Below, piece by piece: positions 17,576 through 27,298 of a stretch of 64,000 nt of DNA. Position 1 is the first letter of the stretch. Every line of letters starts with the position of its first letter. The notes beneath the pieces were generated by a model. It had not been told where the DNA came from. It made no database searches and worked only from the letters and a program-made list of their open reading frames with translations. The DNA is from Ottowia thiooxydans DSM 14619 (GTDB lineage: Bacteria > Pseudomonadota > Gammaproteobacteria > Burkholderiales > Burkholderiaceae_C): positions 310,001-374,000 of the forward strand of contig NZ_AUGX01000008.1 of NCBI RefSeq assembly GCF_000422885.1, given 5' to 3'. The translations under genes were made by a program, and so were the position numbers.

Positions 17576-19726
17576 TTGCATGTTGATTGGAATCCCTTGA
17601 CGAGCGATGCACACTGGCTGGCGGTGGCCGTGGCAACGCCGGCGCACAGTGGCATAGGCACGCCGTTGACCTATCGCAGTGCGCAGCCTCTGCCACCGGG
17701 CACCCTGGTACGAGTACCACTGGGCTCCAGAGAGGTGTTGGGGGTCGTCTGGTCTGCACTACCCGAGCCCGAACCCGGTTTGGTCAAGTCGGCACGCGAA
17801 GTGGCTGGCACGCTCGGCGATCTGGCCCCCCTGGATGACCATTGGCGTGCCCTGATGGCGTTCGCCGCACGCTACTACCAACGAGCCTTGGGCGAAGTCG
17901 CTCTCGCAGCTCTGCCACCCCAACTGCGCACCTTGAATCCCACGCAGATGGCGCGTCGCCTGAAGCGCACTCACGGCTCTAAAAATTCGACCGACGCGCC
18001 AGATGAATTGGCTCCCCTGAAAGAGCTTTCTCAGGAGCAAGCAGACGCCCTGCTCAGGATTGAGCAGGAAAGCGGACCCTTCTTGTTGTTCGGAACCACG
18101 GGGAGCGGCAAGACTGAGGTCTATATGCGTGCAGCCGCACGGACTTTGGCCCAGGACGCACAGGCGCAAATCCTCGTATTGGTGCCAGAGATCAACCTGA
18201 CTCCGCAGCTGGAAGCGCGCTTTACAGAGCGCTTTGGGGCGGAATCAGTGGTTTCAATGCACAGCGGGCTCACTCCCGCGCAGCGCTTGGCCGGTTGGCT
18301 GGCGGCCCATACCGGGCAGGCGCGCATCGTTCTGGGAACGCGCATGGGGGTACTGGCCTCCATGCCGCACCTGGCGCTGATCGTCGTGGATGAAGAGCAC
18401 GACCCCAGCTACAAACAACAGGAAGGCGCCCGCTATTCAGCCCGTGACCTGGCGGTTTATCGCGGACGATTGGTCGGCGCCAAAGTGATTTTGGGCTCAG
18501 CCACGCCTTCGCTGGAGAGTTGGGAGCGAAGCCGCTCCACAGAAGAGGGAGGCCTGGGGCGCTACGTGCGGCTAGCCATGCCCCAACGCATAGGTGCCGG
18601 AGAGTCGGGTTCAGGTATGCCGCGCGTGCGGCGTGTGGATATGAGCCGGCAACCGCGTGGCACCTCGATCTCCCCTCCGCTGCTGCAGGCCATTGGCGAG
18701 CGCGTGGAGCGCGGTGAGCAAGCGCTGCTGCTGCTCAACCGTCGCGGCTATGCCCCCGTGCTGCATTGCGGTGATTGCGATTGGAAAAGTGAATGCCCTT
18801 ACTGCAGCGCTTACCGTGTGTTCCACAAGATCGACCGCACCCTGCGTTGCCACCACTGCGGTTTCACCGAACGCGTACCCAGAGCCTGCCCATCCTGCGG
18901 CAACGTGGACATTGGCACCATAGGGCGTGGCACGGAGCAGTTGGAAGAACACCTCGCCGAACTCTTGGCGCCATTGACGCGACCTGATGGCACTCCCGTG
19001 CGCGTGGCCCGTATCGACGCGGACTCCACACGTGGAAAAGGCAGCCTGGAAACCCAGCTGGCGCAGGTGCACGCGGGCGAAGTGGACGTTCTGGTCGGCA
19101 CGCAGATGATTGCCAAAGGGCACGATTTCAGGCGCGTGACCCTGGTAGCGGCCATCAATCCAGACACAGCGCTGTTCTCCAGCGATTTCCGCGCGCCCGA
19201 ACGCCTTTTCTCGCTGCTGCTGCAAGCGGCTGGGCGTGCCGGGCGCGATGCCGCCATATCGGCGTCCAGTGAAATGTGGCTTCAAACCCACCACCCTTTT
19301 CACCCTCTTTATGAAGCGCTGAAAGCACACGATTACCCGAGCTTTGCAGACAGCCAACTCATCGAGCGTGCCCAAGCGGGTTTGCCGCCATTCACACATC
19401 TGGCGCTACTGCGCGCGGAAGCCCGCAGTCAGGAAGCAGCGCAGGCTTTTTTGAAGGAGGCAGCACAAACGGCCAAGAATGTACTTGGAGAAGACAGTGA
19501 GATGCTGCCCGCCCTGGAAGCCATCACTTGGTACCCCCCCGTGCCGATGGCGGTACAACGGGTGGCCAATATTGAACGCGCGCAAATGCTGATCGAAAGC
19601 CCCTCGCGTGCAGCCTTGCAGCGAGTGCTGACCTCATGCCAACCCATCTTGCACCAGCTGCGCACCGCTGCGGACCACCGAGGCATCGTGCGTTGGGCCA
19701 TGGACGTAGATCCACTCGCTGTCTAA
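17576..19726 (+). CDS. priA: Primosomal replication restart helicase PriA
   Basis: 3'-5' DNA helicase that restarts collapsed replication forks; 716 residues. The N-terminal 3'BD domain (AVATPAHSGIGTPLTYRS) is followed by Walker A GTTGSGKTEVY, the DEEH box (VVDEEHDPSYKQQ) and the aromatic-rich loop. The eight-Cys zinc-binding insert lies at about residues 398-445 (CGDCDWKSECPYC, then CHHC and CPSC). The helicase C-terminal region contains GRAGRD. The frame starts at TTG 17576; a second in-frame TTG near 17597 has GGA upstream, so the exact start is open. Confidence 0.94.
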   Translation: MHVDWNPLTSDAHWLAVAVATPAHSGIGTPLTYRSAQPLPPGTLVRVPLGSREVLGVVWSALPEPEPGLVKSAREVAGTLGDLAPLDDHWRALMAFAARYYQRALGEVALAALPPQLRTLNPTQMARRLKRTHGSKNSTDAPDELAPLKELSQEQADALLRIEQESGPFLLFGTTGSGKTEVYMRAAARTLAQDAQAQILVLVPEINLTPQLEARFTERFGAESVVSMHSGLTPAQRLAGWLAAHTGQARIVLGTRMGVLASMPHLALIVVDEEHDPSYKQQEGARYSARDLAVYRGRLVGAKVILGSATPSLESWERSRSTEEGGLGRYVRLAMPQRIGAGESGSGMPRVRRVDMSRQPRGTSISPPLLQAIGERVERGEQALLLLNRRGYAPVLHCGDCDWKSECPYCSAYRVFHKIDRTLRCHHCGFTERVPRACPSCGNVDIGTIGRGTEQLEEHLAELLAPLTRPDGTPVRVARIDADSTRGKGSLETQLAQVHAGEVDVLVGTQMIAKGHDFRRVTLVAAINPDTALFSSDFRAPERLFSLLLQAAGRAGRDAAISASSEMWLQTHHPFHPLYEALKAHDYPSFADSQLIERAQAGLPPFTHLALLRAEARSQEAAQAFLKEAAQTAKNVLGEDSEMLPALEAITWYPPVPMAVQRVANIERAQMLIESPSRAALQRVLTSCQPILHQLRTAADHRGIVRWAMDVDPLAV

Positions 19727-19809
19727 GCACGTGTTCAAAGTCTACGCGCGACATGCGGGTGCGCGATTGAGCGCTCTACTCCGCGGTAATTCTTACCAAG
19801 GACGCCTTG

Positions 19810-20928
19810 TTAATCCGAGCCGCTGAAATACCGAACAACATCTGTGAGCTCACCGTCCAGATTCATGTCGGCGAGCGTCGGGCCTGCAGACCATGGATCT
19901 ATTCCGAGCAGTACCCCCAGGATATCGGCGACACCTCGGTGTAAGGGGGCTGAGAGTCCGGCCTGCTCTGCCAACCAAACCAGCGGGACGATGGCATAAG
20001 GAACATCCACTGACTCCCAGCCGCGCCAGGTGGTTGCAGGATAAGCCCCCCAAGCTTGCATGGCGTCGCAGTGAAGGACAGCCTCGTAAGCATTCTTTCC
20101 AGGCGTACCATAGTAATGGTCGATAGCTGTTGGCAAGGTCCGGTGGCGCACGCCATACGCTTTGCAAACGGCACCACGTTCGACGTCCAGTGCGTCGGCC
20201 AGTTTTCCGGCGCTTGGCACATTACATTCGCGATAAAACCGTACATGCTCACCACCACGCAGGTCAGCGCGCTCGATCATCCCGATACCTAGAAGCACCA
20301 TCGCGGGGTGCACCATCAGGTTCAGGTTTTCCAGACCGGTCTGCAACGCAGATGGCGCTGCAAGGGCGTCCCCGAACAAGGGCTTGAGTTTGGCCAGCGC
20401 CTCAGTGATCCGGTGACCAGGCACCGTAGCGAACTCAACAGATCGGCGGCAGCGCCCGGTCACTACCACGCCATCCAACGCGGCAACGTGGGTAGGCACC
20501 CCTGCATCCGTGGCGATCACATCCTCGCGATTCGCTTTGCGCAGCAAGGGTCTCACGCGTGCTGCGGACCAGTAGCCGTGGCCCTGAATGTGAACCACGG
20601 CGCCGTGTGGCAAATCTTGAATCAGTTCCCCGAACCTGTTTTCCAATTCTGGCATTGGCACGTCGAGCAGCACCACTTCTGCCCCGTCGAGCGCTTGAGC
20701 CGCTGTGTCGCAAATGGCATGTAGTGGCGCTTTTCCAATCTTTCCAGAGTAGTAAACGCTGGGATCTCCCTTGAGTTCAAAGCCACCACTGGCTCGCAAT
20801 TCATCAAGCTGCATCGACGGCCCGGAAAGTGGCGCGTAGCGAACTTCGTGGCCCGCAAGCGCCAAGTCGGCCGCGCAAGCGACGCCCAGATTGCGGTGTG
20901 TATTTCCGATAACTGCAACTTTGGTCAT
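19810..20928 (-). CDS. NAD/NADP octopine/nopaline dehydrogenase family protein
   Basis: A 372-residue protein with an N-terminal Rossmann fold (KVAVIGNTHRNLGVACAADL, residues 3-22) and the all-helical C-terminal domain of opine dehydrogenases, where NLNLMVHPAMVLLGIG includes the conserved catalytic His. Members make or break N-(1-carboxyalkyl) amino acids. It lies 9 bp downstream of a Bug-type binding-protein gene in one transcription unit, with a divergent LysR gene. The context suggests catabolism of an imported opine-like or 2-hydroxy/keto acid. Substrate unknown. Confidence 0.8.
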   Translation of the reverse strand: MTKVAVIGNTHRNLGVACAADLALAGHEVRYAPLSGPSMQLDELRASGGFELKGDPSVYYSGKIGKAPLHAICDTAAQALDGAEVVLLDVPMPELENRFGELIQDLPHGAVVHIQGHGYWSAARVRPLLRKANREDVIATDAGVPTHVAALDGVVVTGRCRRSVEFATVPGHRITEALAKLKPLFGDALAAPSALQTGLENLNLMVHPAMVLLGIGMIERADLRGGEHVRFYRECNVPSAGKLADALDVERGAVCKAYGVRHRTLPTAIDHYYGTPGKNAYEAVLHCDAMQAWGAYPATTWRGWESVDVPYAIVPLVWLAEQAGLSAPLHRGVADILGVLLGIDPWSAGPTLADMNLDGELTDVVRYFSGSD

Positions 20929-20937
20929 ACGGTGCTC

Positions 20938-21942
20938 TCAGTTTGCTTTCAGGTTGAGTCGCTTGGCGAGCTCACTCGCAGACTTGATGTCGTTCGAGAG
21001 CAAACGTGCAGTGTTCTCCGGTGTGTTGTTGGCCGGAACCTCCAGGTTGGCTTCGGCGAAACGCTTTTGAACCGTGGGCGATTGCACTGCATTGCGTAGC
21101 GCCTCGTTGATTTTTGCCACGATAGCTGGCGGCGTACCGCTTGGCACCAGCATCATGTACCAGCCAATCGATTCGAAGTCCTTGAACTCCGGCAAGCCCG
21201 ACTCCCTGAAGGTGGGTACGTTCGGTAAGGTCGACAACCGTTTGCCAGACATGACTGCGATCGCTCGCACGTTGTTTCTAGCCAGGAAAGGCATGGTGCT
21301 TGACGCAGGGTCGGTCGCCATCTGGACCTGACCACTCATGATGTCGGTCATCATCGTGCCACCACCACCACGATAGGGCACATGCGTCACCTGCAGGCCG
21401 CCGGCGGTGGCCAGCACCCGCTCAAAGCTGAAATGCATGGCACTGCCGATGCCAGCACTGCCGTAGTTGTATTTACCCGGATTGGCGCGAACCAGCGCAA
21501 TCACCTCAGGTAATGTCTTGGCCGGAAAATCGTTATTGACGATCAGGATGGACGTAGTCGTTCCTACCAGGCCAACCGGAACCAAGTCCTCTTCCGGGTC
21601 GAAAGTGGTCTTGACCCCAAGCGCCTTGAGATAGGTGAGACTGGTCGTGGTGAGCAAAACGGTGTGCCCATCCTTAGGGGCGGAGGCGACAAATGCAGTG
21701 CCTGTCACCCCGCCTGCGCCACTTCTGTTGTCAACGATGAAAGTGCGGCCGAGTTGTTTACCCATCTCGTCGGCGACCACGCGCGCGGTCAGGTCAGCAG
21801 GTCCGCCGGCGCTAAACGGTACGACAATCCGCACCGGCTGCGCTGGCCATGCGGGAGCAGGCGATTGCGCCCATACGGTGCCTGCGAAACCCAATCCTAT
21901 GCCGAGGATCCCGGTCACCCAAGGGCGGAACTGCTTTCTCAT
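20938..21942 (-). CDS. Bug family (TctC-like) substrate-binding protein
   Basis: A 334-residue periplasmic binding protein of the tripartite tricarboxylate transporter type. A signal peptide ends near ...GFAGTVWAQ (about residue 26). The mature part starts with the family pattern PAWPAQPVRIVVPFSAGGPADLTARV and contains NRSGAGGVTGTAFV and HVPYRGGGGTMMTDI, typical of the carboxylate-binding cleft. No tctA or tctB membrane gene is nearby, as is common for Bug proteins in Burkholderiales. Ribosome-binding site AGGAGA precedes the ATG. It is in one unit with the opine-dehydrogenase-like gene. Confidence 0.9.
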   Translation of the reverse strand: MRKQFRPWVTGILGIGLGFAGTVWAQSPAPAWPAQPVRIVVPFSAGGPADLTARVVADEMGKQLGRTFIVDNRSGAGGVTGTAFVASAPKDGHTVLLTTTSLTYLKALGVKTTFDPEEDLVPVGLVGTTTSILIVNNDFPAKTLPEVIALVRANPGKYNYGSAGIGSAMHFSFERVLATAGGLQVTHVPYRGGGGTMMTDIMSGQVQMATDPASSTMPFLARNNVRAIAVMSGKRLSTLPNVPTFRESGLPEFKDFESIGWYMMLVPSGTPPAIVAKINEALRNAVQSPTVQKRFAEANLEVPANNTPENTARLLSNDIKSASELAKRLNLKAN

Positions 21943-22066
21943 CGCGCTTCTCCTGTATAGGGAGGCCTATCGTGCCAGCGCGCCCGTGGTAGCGGAAGCC
22001 ATTGAGAGGGCATTTATCCGTTGCGCTGTACGCATCAATCGAAGGCAAGGAAGCTACCATTGCAGC

Positions 22067-22969
22067 ATGGATGCCAATGAAATCGCTTTCTTCGTCGCCG
22101 TGATGGATGCGGGAAGCTTTGCCAATGCGTCACGCAAACTCGGCATCGACCGCTCGAACATCAGTCGCCGCATACACAACATTGAAAAAGAGATTGGCGC
22201 TGTGCTTCTGGCTCGCACGACGCGGTCCATGCGCCCAACCGAGGCCGGTGAAATTCTCTACGAGCGTGGAGTCGCGATCAACGCTCAAGTCACAGAAGCA
22301 AACCGAGCTGTGCTCAGCCTGCGCTCGGAAGTGCGCGGGCCGCTGCACATCAGTTGCGCGCCACTGCTCTGGCGCCTTCACATGCAGAAGATTTTTTGGG
22401 CATTCTGCGCGGAGCACCCGGAGGTGCAGTTAAGCATCACGTTGCGAAACGAAGTCAACTTCACCCGAGAGAGTGTCGATGTTGCGCTGCGCGTCATCGA
22501 CGACCTGGTGGATACCGTTGTGGCGCGGCAACTCGGTCACGTGAGTTGGAACTTGTGTGCGAGCCCGGCTTACTTACGCCGCAACGGCACGCCGAAGACG
22601 CCGCAAGAGCTAGCAGAGCACGCCTGGCTTAGTATCCGCACCCGCCCCATGCTGGAGTTCACGCGTGGCATAGAGTCGTGGCGAGTGAAGCCGTTTTCTC
22701 GCGTCGAGTGTGGCAGTCACAGCGTCCTTCACGAAGCTGCATTGGCCGGGCTAGGTCTTGGCTTCGTGCCTTCGTACGCGACTCATGAAGACTTTGCTCG
22801 CCGTCGGTTGGTTCCGTTACTTACCGGCTACGACGTGCTACCAACACCAGGCACTCGACTTTATGCGGTCACGCCAAAATCGCGTTATGTGGCCTCGCAG
22901 GTCAGATGTCTTCTCGATTTTCTGTGTGAGAAAACCAGCGGCGAGCCTGTTTGGCAGAAGAAGGGATGA
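22067..22969 (+). CDS. LysR family transcriptional regulator
   Basis: A 300-residue LysR-type regulator. The N-terminal winged helix is clear: AFFVAVMDAGSFANASRKLG, then IDRSNISRRIHNIEKEIGAVLLARTTRSMRPTEAG split over residues 8-60. The effector domain fills about 90-290. ATG 22067 is the first start that leaves a normal N-terminus; the frame is open farther upstream but would cross into the divergent Bug gene. Divergent placement suggests it controls the Bug/opine-dehydrogenase-like pair, the usual LysR layout. Confidence 0.9.
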   Translation: MDANEIAFFVAVMDAGSFANASRKLGIDRSNISRRIHNIEKEIGAVLLARTTRSMRPTEAGEILYERGVAINAQVTEANRAVLSLRSEVRGPLHISCAPLLWRLHMQKIFWAFCAEHPEVQLSITLRNEVNFTRESVDVALRVIDDLVDTVVARQLGHVSWNLCASPAYLRRNGTPKTPQELAEHAWLSIRTRPMLEFTRGIESWRVKPFSRVECGSHSVLHEAALAGLGLGFVPSYATHEDFARRRLVPLLTGYDVLPTPGTRLYAVTPKSRYVASQVRCLLDFLCEKTSGEPVWQKKG

Positions 22970-23257
22970 GTACTCAAACCGATAGCGATTCCCATCACAT
23001 CACCCGCATTTAGCGCGACCGCCTAGGCAACGCCAAAGACGCGTTTTTTCGGCCGCCAAGAAGCGGCAACGAAACACGCTCCGCGCGATTCGGCGTCACC
23101 GCTGACAGGCTAAACGCAAAGATTTTGCCCGGATGGCCCACAGTTTGGCGAGCCCCCGTCTGACAAGGTAGACGCAGTGCGCGGCATACAGTGATGTATC
23201 GGTCAATCCGACGCGGGACGTTTCCGTACTTCCCGCAAGCCAAGCAAAGGAATCTCC

Positions 23258-23671
23258 ATGTCAAAAAACAAAATTCTTGTACTAGCCGCACTGGTGGGCT
23301 CAATGGCCGTACCGGCCTTCGCTCAGTCAACTCTTACCACCAGCCAAACCAATATGGACCAGCGCGCCGCCGCACAAGAAAGGCGCGCTGCCACATCCAA
23401 GGGGCAGCTGGCAACGGTCACACCTGAGCAAGCACGCGCCAATAGCATGCTGCGTTGCGCCAATTTGCCTAGTTTCTATAAGGTGGATTGCGAAGCTCGC
23501 GCGGGAGGCCAGGGTGAAGTCTCAGGTAGCGTCATTGGCGGAGGCCTCATCAAGGAAAGCGTGACCCAGGTCACAGCAGAAGAGCTGGCTAATGCGCCCC
23601 GGATCGAACTCAAACCACAGCCTGAGACATCCGCTGCACCACAGCGCCAGCGTACAGCGCCCCGCAACTAA
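23258..23671 (+). CDS. Small secreted protein, unknown function
   Basis: A 137-residue protein with a clean signal peptide (MSKNKILVLAALVGSMAVPAFAQ, first 20 residues hydrophobic after KNK, AFA cleavage motif near 23). The mature protein is polar, with two Cys (about residues 68 and 79) that could form a disulphide, and a Pro/Gln-rich C-terminus. Strong ribosome-binding site AAAGGAA. It ends 5 bp before the convergent AEC transporter gene. I do not recognise a domain; a periplasmic or surface role is all that can be said. Confidence 0.72.
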   Translation: MSKNKILVLAALVGSMAVPAFAQSTLTTSQTNMDQRAAAQERRAATSKGQLATVTPEQARANSMLRCANLPSFYKVDCEARAGGQGEVSGSVIGGGLIKESVTQVTAEELANAPRIELKPQPETSAAPQRQRTAPRN

Positions 23672-23676
23672 CGCGC

Positions 23677-24672
23677 TTAGGGAGAAGGGCCGAGCGGTTG
23701 TGTCACATATCCGCCGGCCACTATAGAAAAAGACACGAAGGCCGCGCACGTGGACCATAGAATTATCCGCGCTATACGGCCATTGTCAGCCCCGAAGCGC
23801 TCCGCCAATAAAGACACATTGCTGGCACTGGGGAGGGCTGCGGTCAGCACCAATGCCGCCAAGACTTCCGGTCCGAATGCACCGGCCCTCACCGCCAGGC
23901 TGGCAAATGTCCACACCAGTAGCGGGTGCAGAACTAGCTTACACCCTGCTATCCAGCCCACATCACGAGCGGAGGATTTTTCTTTGTGGTGGTGCTTGGC
24001 AAGCATTTGAGAACGCGCGAGCACTGCCCCGATAGTGAACAACGCGACGGGAGATGCAGCGTTTCCTAATAGCGTGACCGTTTGCATGACCGGTTGCCAA
24101 AGCTGCAAGTTCATGGCCCCACCGAGTGCGCCCAGCAAAATAGCCCAAGGCATGGGGTTGCGCAAAACACCTTTAAGAGCCCGCCCTGCTGCCTTGAGTG
24201 CCCCGGCTTCTCCCGCCACGCCCCACTGCGATAAGCCTATGCAGACGGAAGTTGTGACCGCCAAATCGATCAACAGCGTTGACATCACCGGCCCTACTGC
24301 ACTTTCGCCCAGCAGAGCGAGAATCAGGGGCACGCCCATGAAACCTGAGTTCGGGAATGCAGCTACCAATGCGCCCATCGCCGCATCAGGCCATTGGGCT
24401 CCCCGCCTGCGGGCCAGCCAGCTTGTGAGGGCAACCACTAGGCCGGCGGCAGCGAGCCAGAGGATACAAATGACTGGATCGAACAGTTGAGCGATTGGCG
24501 TCGAACTGCCAAAGCGGTACAGCATGCACGGCAAGGCGAAGTAAAGCACGAACATGTTGAGACCCGCCACAGCCTCAAGCGGCAGTAGACGCGAGCGCGC
24601 TGCCGCGTAGCCACAAAAGACCAGGGCAAAAAAGGGCAGCGTGACAGAAAATATTTGGGCTAAGGCGCTCAT
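23677..24672 (-). CDS. AEC family transporter (auxin efflux carrier-like)
   Basis: A 331-residue inner-membrane protein with about ten predicted spans and the AEC fold. Family markers are the N-terminal LPFFALVFCGYAAARSRLL, the mid-protein AAFPNSGFMGVPLILALLG (the conserved N-x-G-F-M/L-G-x-P motif) and the C-terminal ALPSASNVSLLAERFGAD. Bacterial members carry dicarboxylates such as malate or malonate. Divergent from the Rep helicase gene (119 bp apart) and convergent with the small secreted protein gene. Substrate not inferable. Confidence 0.87.
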   Translation of the reverse strand: MSALAQIFSVTLPFFALVFCGYAAARSRLLPLEAVAGLNMFVLYFALPCMLYRFGSSTPIAQLFDPVICILWLAAAGLVVALTSWLARRRGAQWPDAAMGALVAAFPNSGFMGVPLILALLGESAVGPVMSTLLIDLAVTTSVCIGLSQWGVAGEAGALKAAGRALKGVLRNPMPWAILLGALGGAMNLQLWQPVMQTVTLLGNAASPVALFTIGAVLARSQMLAKHHHKEKSSARDVGWIAGCKLVLHPLLVWTFASLAVRAGAFGPEVLAALVLTAALPSASNVSLLAERFGADNGRIARIILWSTCAAFVSFSIVAGGYVTQPLGPSP

Positions 24673-24791
24673 GATTTCGGCAATTCAGCGTGCCGATGAT
24701 GCCATCCCGCGATGTGGAGCGTCACTCGGTATGATCGGAACGGTCCATATTTTCAGCTCCCCGTCCGGGAGCAAGTTCAAGTTCGCCCTGC

Positions 24792-26855
24792 ATGTCTGTC
24801 GACCGCCTCAACCTCGCCCAACAAGACGCCGTCAATCATCTGCGCGGCCCCTGTCTGGTGTTGGCAGGTGCCGGCTCCGGTAAAACCCGCGTCATCACAC
24901 ACAAGATCGGACGATTGATCCAGACTGGGCTGGAAGCTAAGCGCGTGGCTGCCATTACGTTCACCAACAAGGCCGCCAGCGAAATGCGCGAGCGCGCTCG
25001 CCACCTGATTGGAAAAGCCGCAGGTGAAGTGCTGATCTGCACCTTCCATGCCCTGGGTGTACGCCTGTTACGGGAAGACGGCGCCACCATGGGGTTAAAA
25101 CCGCAATTCAGCATTCTGGACAGCGACGAATGCCTGAGCCTGCTGAAAGATTGCGGCACCACTACCGATGCGGCCACCGCCCGCCAGTGGCAATGGACCA
25201 TCAGCCGGTGGAAAAGCGAAGGCCTCACCCCCGAAGAAGCACTCGCGCAAGCGACTAGCGAGGGCGAACGGGAGACGGCACGCTTGATGGCGCACTACCA
25301 TGAGCGTTTGGTGGCCTATCAAGGGGTGGACTTTGATGACCTGATCGGCATGCCACTGCGCATGCTTAGAAATCACGCTTCGGTGAGCGAGAAATGGCAA
25401 ACGCGCCTTGGGCATGTTCTGGTGGATGAGTATCAAGACACCAACGCTACGCAGTACGAACTCTTGAAGCTGCTGGTGGGCACTGAGGGCAACTTCACTG
25501 CAGTGGGCGATGATGACCAGAGCATCTACGGTTGGCGTGGCGCCACATTGGATAACCTCAAACGACTACCGCTGGACTACCCGCGCCTGAAAATCATCAA
25601 GCTGGAGCAGAACTACCGGTCTACCAGCGCTATCTTGCGCGCTGCGAACAACGTGATCGGGCCCAACCCGAAGCTCTTTCCCAAGAGATTGTTCTCTGAA
25701 TTGGGTGAAGGCGAACCTGTGCGCGTGGTCGATTGCGACCACGAAATGCACGAGGCCGAACGCGCTTCTGCACGCATCCAAAGTTTGCGCGCTTCATCAG
25801 TACAAAAGGAATGGCGAGATTTCGCCATCCTGTACCGGGCCAATCACCAAGCCAGGCTCTTTGAGCAAGCCCTTCGACGAGCTCAAATCCCGTACAAGGT
25901 CTCTGGAGGTCAAAGCTTTTTTGATCGAGCGGAAATCAAGGATCTCTGCTCCTGGTTCCGGCTGTGGATCAACGAAGACGACGATCCAGCGTTCATGCGC
26001 GCCATCACCACGCCCAAACGCGGGATCGGCCACCAGACCTTGGCTCAATTGGGTGATCTGGCCACCAAGTATCACTTGAGCCTGTTTGGTGCCTTGTTCT
26101 CCCACTCACTCGGTGGCGTACTCTCTGCGCGCGCGGTTGGTAGCCTTCAGGAATTTGGCCGCTGCGTGAACGATTTGCAGCACAGGGCTCGGCACACCAT
26201 CGGAGAGGAAGCGGCCAAAGTGTTCCTTTCTGACTGGTTGAAAGACATAGGCTACGAGAAATACCTTCAAGATGCCGAAGAAAGCGACAAGCTCGCGGCA
26301 TCGCGCTGGAACAACGTGTTGGACTTTTGTGAGTGGATGGCAGGCCGCTGCGGTGGCCGCATTGACGATGCCGCCGGCGCCAGCGGGGGCAGTGAGAGCA
26401 AAAGCCTGTTGGATGTGGCCCAAACCATCTCCTTGCTGTCGACCCTGAGCGAACGCGAACAGGACCCGAACGTTGTCACACTTTCCACCCTCCATGCCTC
26501 CAAGGGCCTGGAGTGGCCACATGTGATTCTGGCCGGAGTGAACGAGGGTTTGCTGCCTTTTCGTACGGACGATGCGCCTGCAGACGCTGTCGTCGCGCGC
26601 ATCGAGGAGGAGCGCCGCTTGATGTACGTGGGGATCACCCGCGCCCGGCAAACTCTTGCTGTGAGCTGGACGCGTCGTCGCAAAAAGGGCCGGGAAATCA
26701 TAGCTGCCCAACCGAGCCGCTTCATCGCTGAAATGGCACTTGATCAAACCACTGCCCGGGAAGACCCGCGCGCGAAACTGAAAGCTCTCAGGGCAGAATT
26801 CGCGCTCAAGGCGGCTGTTACCGAGCAGGCTGCACAGGCAGCCTCCAAAGATTGA
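24792..26855 (+). CDS. rep: ATP-dependent DNA helicase Rep (UvrD superfamily 1A)
   Basis: A 687-residue SF1A helicase moving 3'-5' on single-stranded DNA, assisting fork progression. Motif I is LAGAGSGKTRV (about 23-33), Ia ITFTNKAASEMRERA, II VDEYQDTN, III GDDDQSIYGWRGA, IV EQNYRST, V TLHASKGLEW and VI YVGITRARQ. It starts with QQDAVNHLRGPCLVLAGAG, the Q motif of Rep/UvrD. Length is near E. coli Rep (673) and the C-terminus is not extended as in UvrD, so Rep is preferred. Followed closely by a small secreted-protein gene. Confidence 0.92.
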   Translation: MSVDRLNLAQQDAVNHLRGPCLVLAGAGSGKTRVITHKIGRLIQTGLEAKRVAAITFTNKAASEMRERARHLIGKAAGEVLICTFHALGVRLLREDGATMGLKPQFSILDSDECLSLLKDCGTTTDAATARQWQWTISRWKSEGLTPEEALAQATSEGERETARLMAHYHERLVAYQGVDFDDLIGMPLRMLRNHASVSEKWQTRLGHVLVDEYQDTNATQYELLKLLVGTEGNFTAVGDDDQSIYGWRGATLDNLKRLPLDYPRLKIIKLEQNYRSTSAILRAANNVIGPNPKLFPKRLFSELGEGEPVRVVDCDHEMHEAERASARIQSLRASSVQKEWRDFAILYRANHQARLFEQALRRAQIPYKVSGGQSFFDRAEIKDLCSWFRLWINEDDDPAFMRAITTPKRGIGHQTLAQLGDLATKYHLSLFGALFSHSLGGVLSARAVGSLQEFGRCVNDLQHRARHTIGEEAAKVFLSDWLKDIGYEKYLQDAEESDKLAASRWNNVLDFCEWMAGRCGGRIDDAAGASGGSESKSLLDVAQTISLLSTLSEREQDPNVVTLSTLHASKGLEWPHVILAGVNEGLLPFRTDDAPADAVVARIEEERRLMYVGITRARQTLAVSWTRRRKKGREIIAAQPSRFIAEMALDQTTAREDPRAKLKALRAEFALKAAVTEQAAQAASKD

Positions 26856-26863
26856 TCCTCCTT

Positions 26864-27298
26864 ATGAGAAGTACGCTTTCTTTCTTGTTGACTGTGGCCT
26901 TGTCCACAGCAGCCCTGGCTCAAGACCAATCTAAACCAGCGGCCACCCCGCGCTGTGCACCACCCAAGTCTTTTCAAGCCATCCAACTGTACGGCGCCTG
27001 GAGAATCGAGCTCCCCGCTGTCAAGCTAACTGGCAGCATGACACTGCGTCAGCACCCCGAATTCTCTGAGAGCCTACGCGGGGAACTGCGCTACGGCGAC
27101 ACGCAATCGATCGCCTCGGGAGATCTAGAGGAAGGGGAATTCAATCTGGATGAGTCGAGCGACCGCATAGGCATCACCGCCACATGGACTGGAAAGCTCG
27201 TCGAGAGCTCCTGCGGTAAGGAAATTCGCGGGGAATGGCAGGATTCGCGAAAAGGAGTCACGAGCCCGTTCATTCTCCGCCGGGATGCAGGCTGGTAA
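26864..27298 (+). CDS. Small secreted protein, unknown function
   Basis: A 144-residue protein beginning with a signal peptide (MRSTLSFLLTVALSTAALAQ, cleavage after ALA). The mature part has Cys near residues 30 and 120, alternating beta-type stretches (GSMTLRQHPEFSESLRGEL; ITATWTGKLVESSCGKEIRG) and ends FILRRDAGW. This suggests a small beta-barrel or lipocalin-like fold, but I recognise no family. The gene begins only 8 bases after rep and is probably co-transcribed. ATG 26864 is preferred to TTG 26852 because it gives a proper signal peptide. Confidence 0.72.
   Translation: MRSTLSFLLTVALSTAALAQDQSKPAATPRCAPPKSFQAIQLYGAWRIELPAVKLTGSMTLRQHPEFSESLRGELRYGDTQSIASGDLEEGEFNLDESSDRIGITATWTGKLVESSCGKEIRGEWQDSRKGVTSPFILRRDAGW

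Noticed and set aside
21957-21970. ATAGG-N4-CCTAT as LysR binding site
   Set aside because: It lacks the T-N11-A spacing and lies close to the Bug ribosome-binding site; too weak to list.
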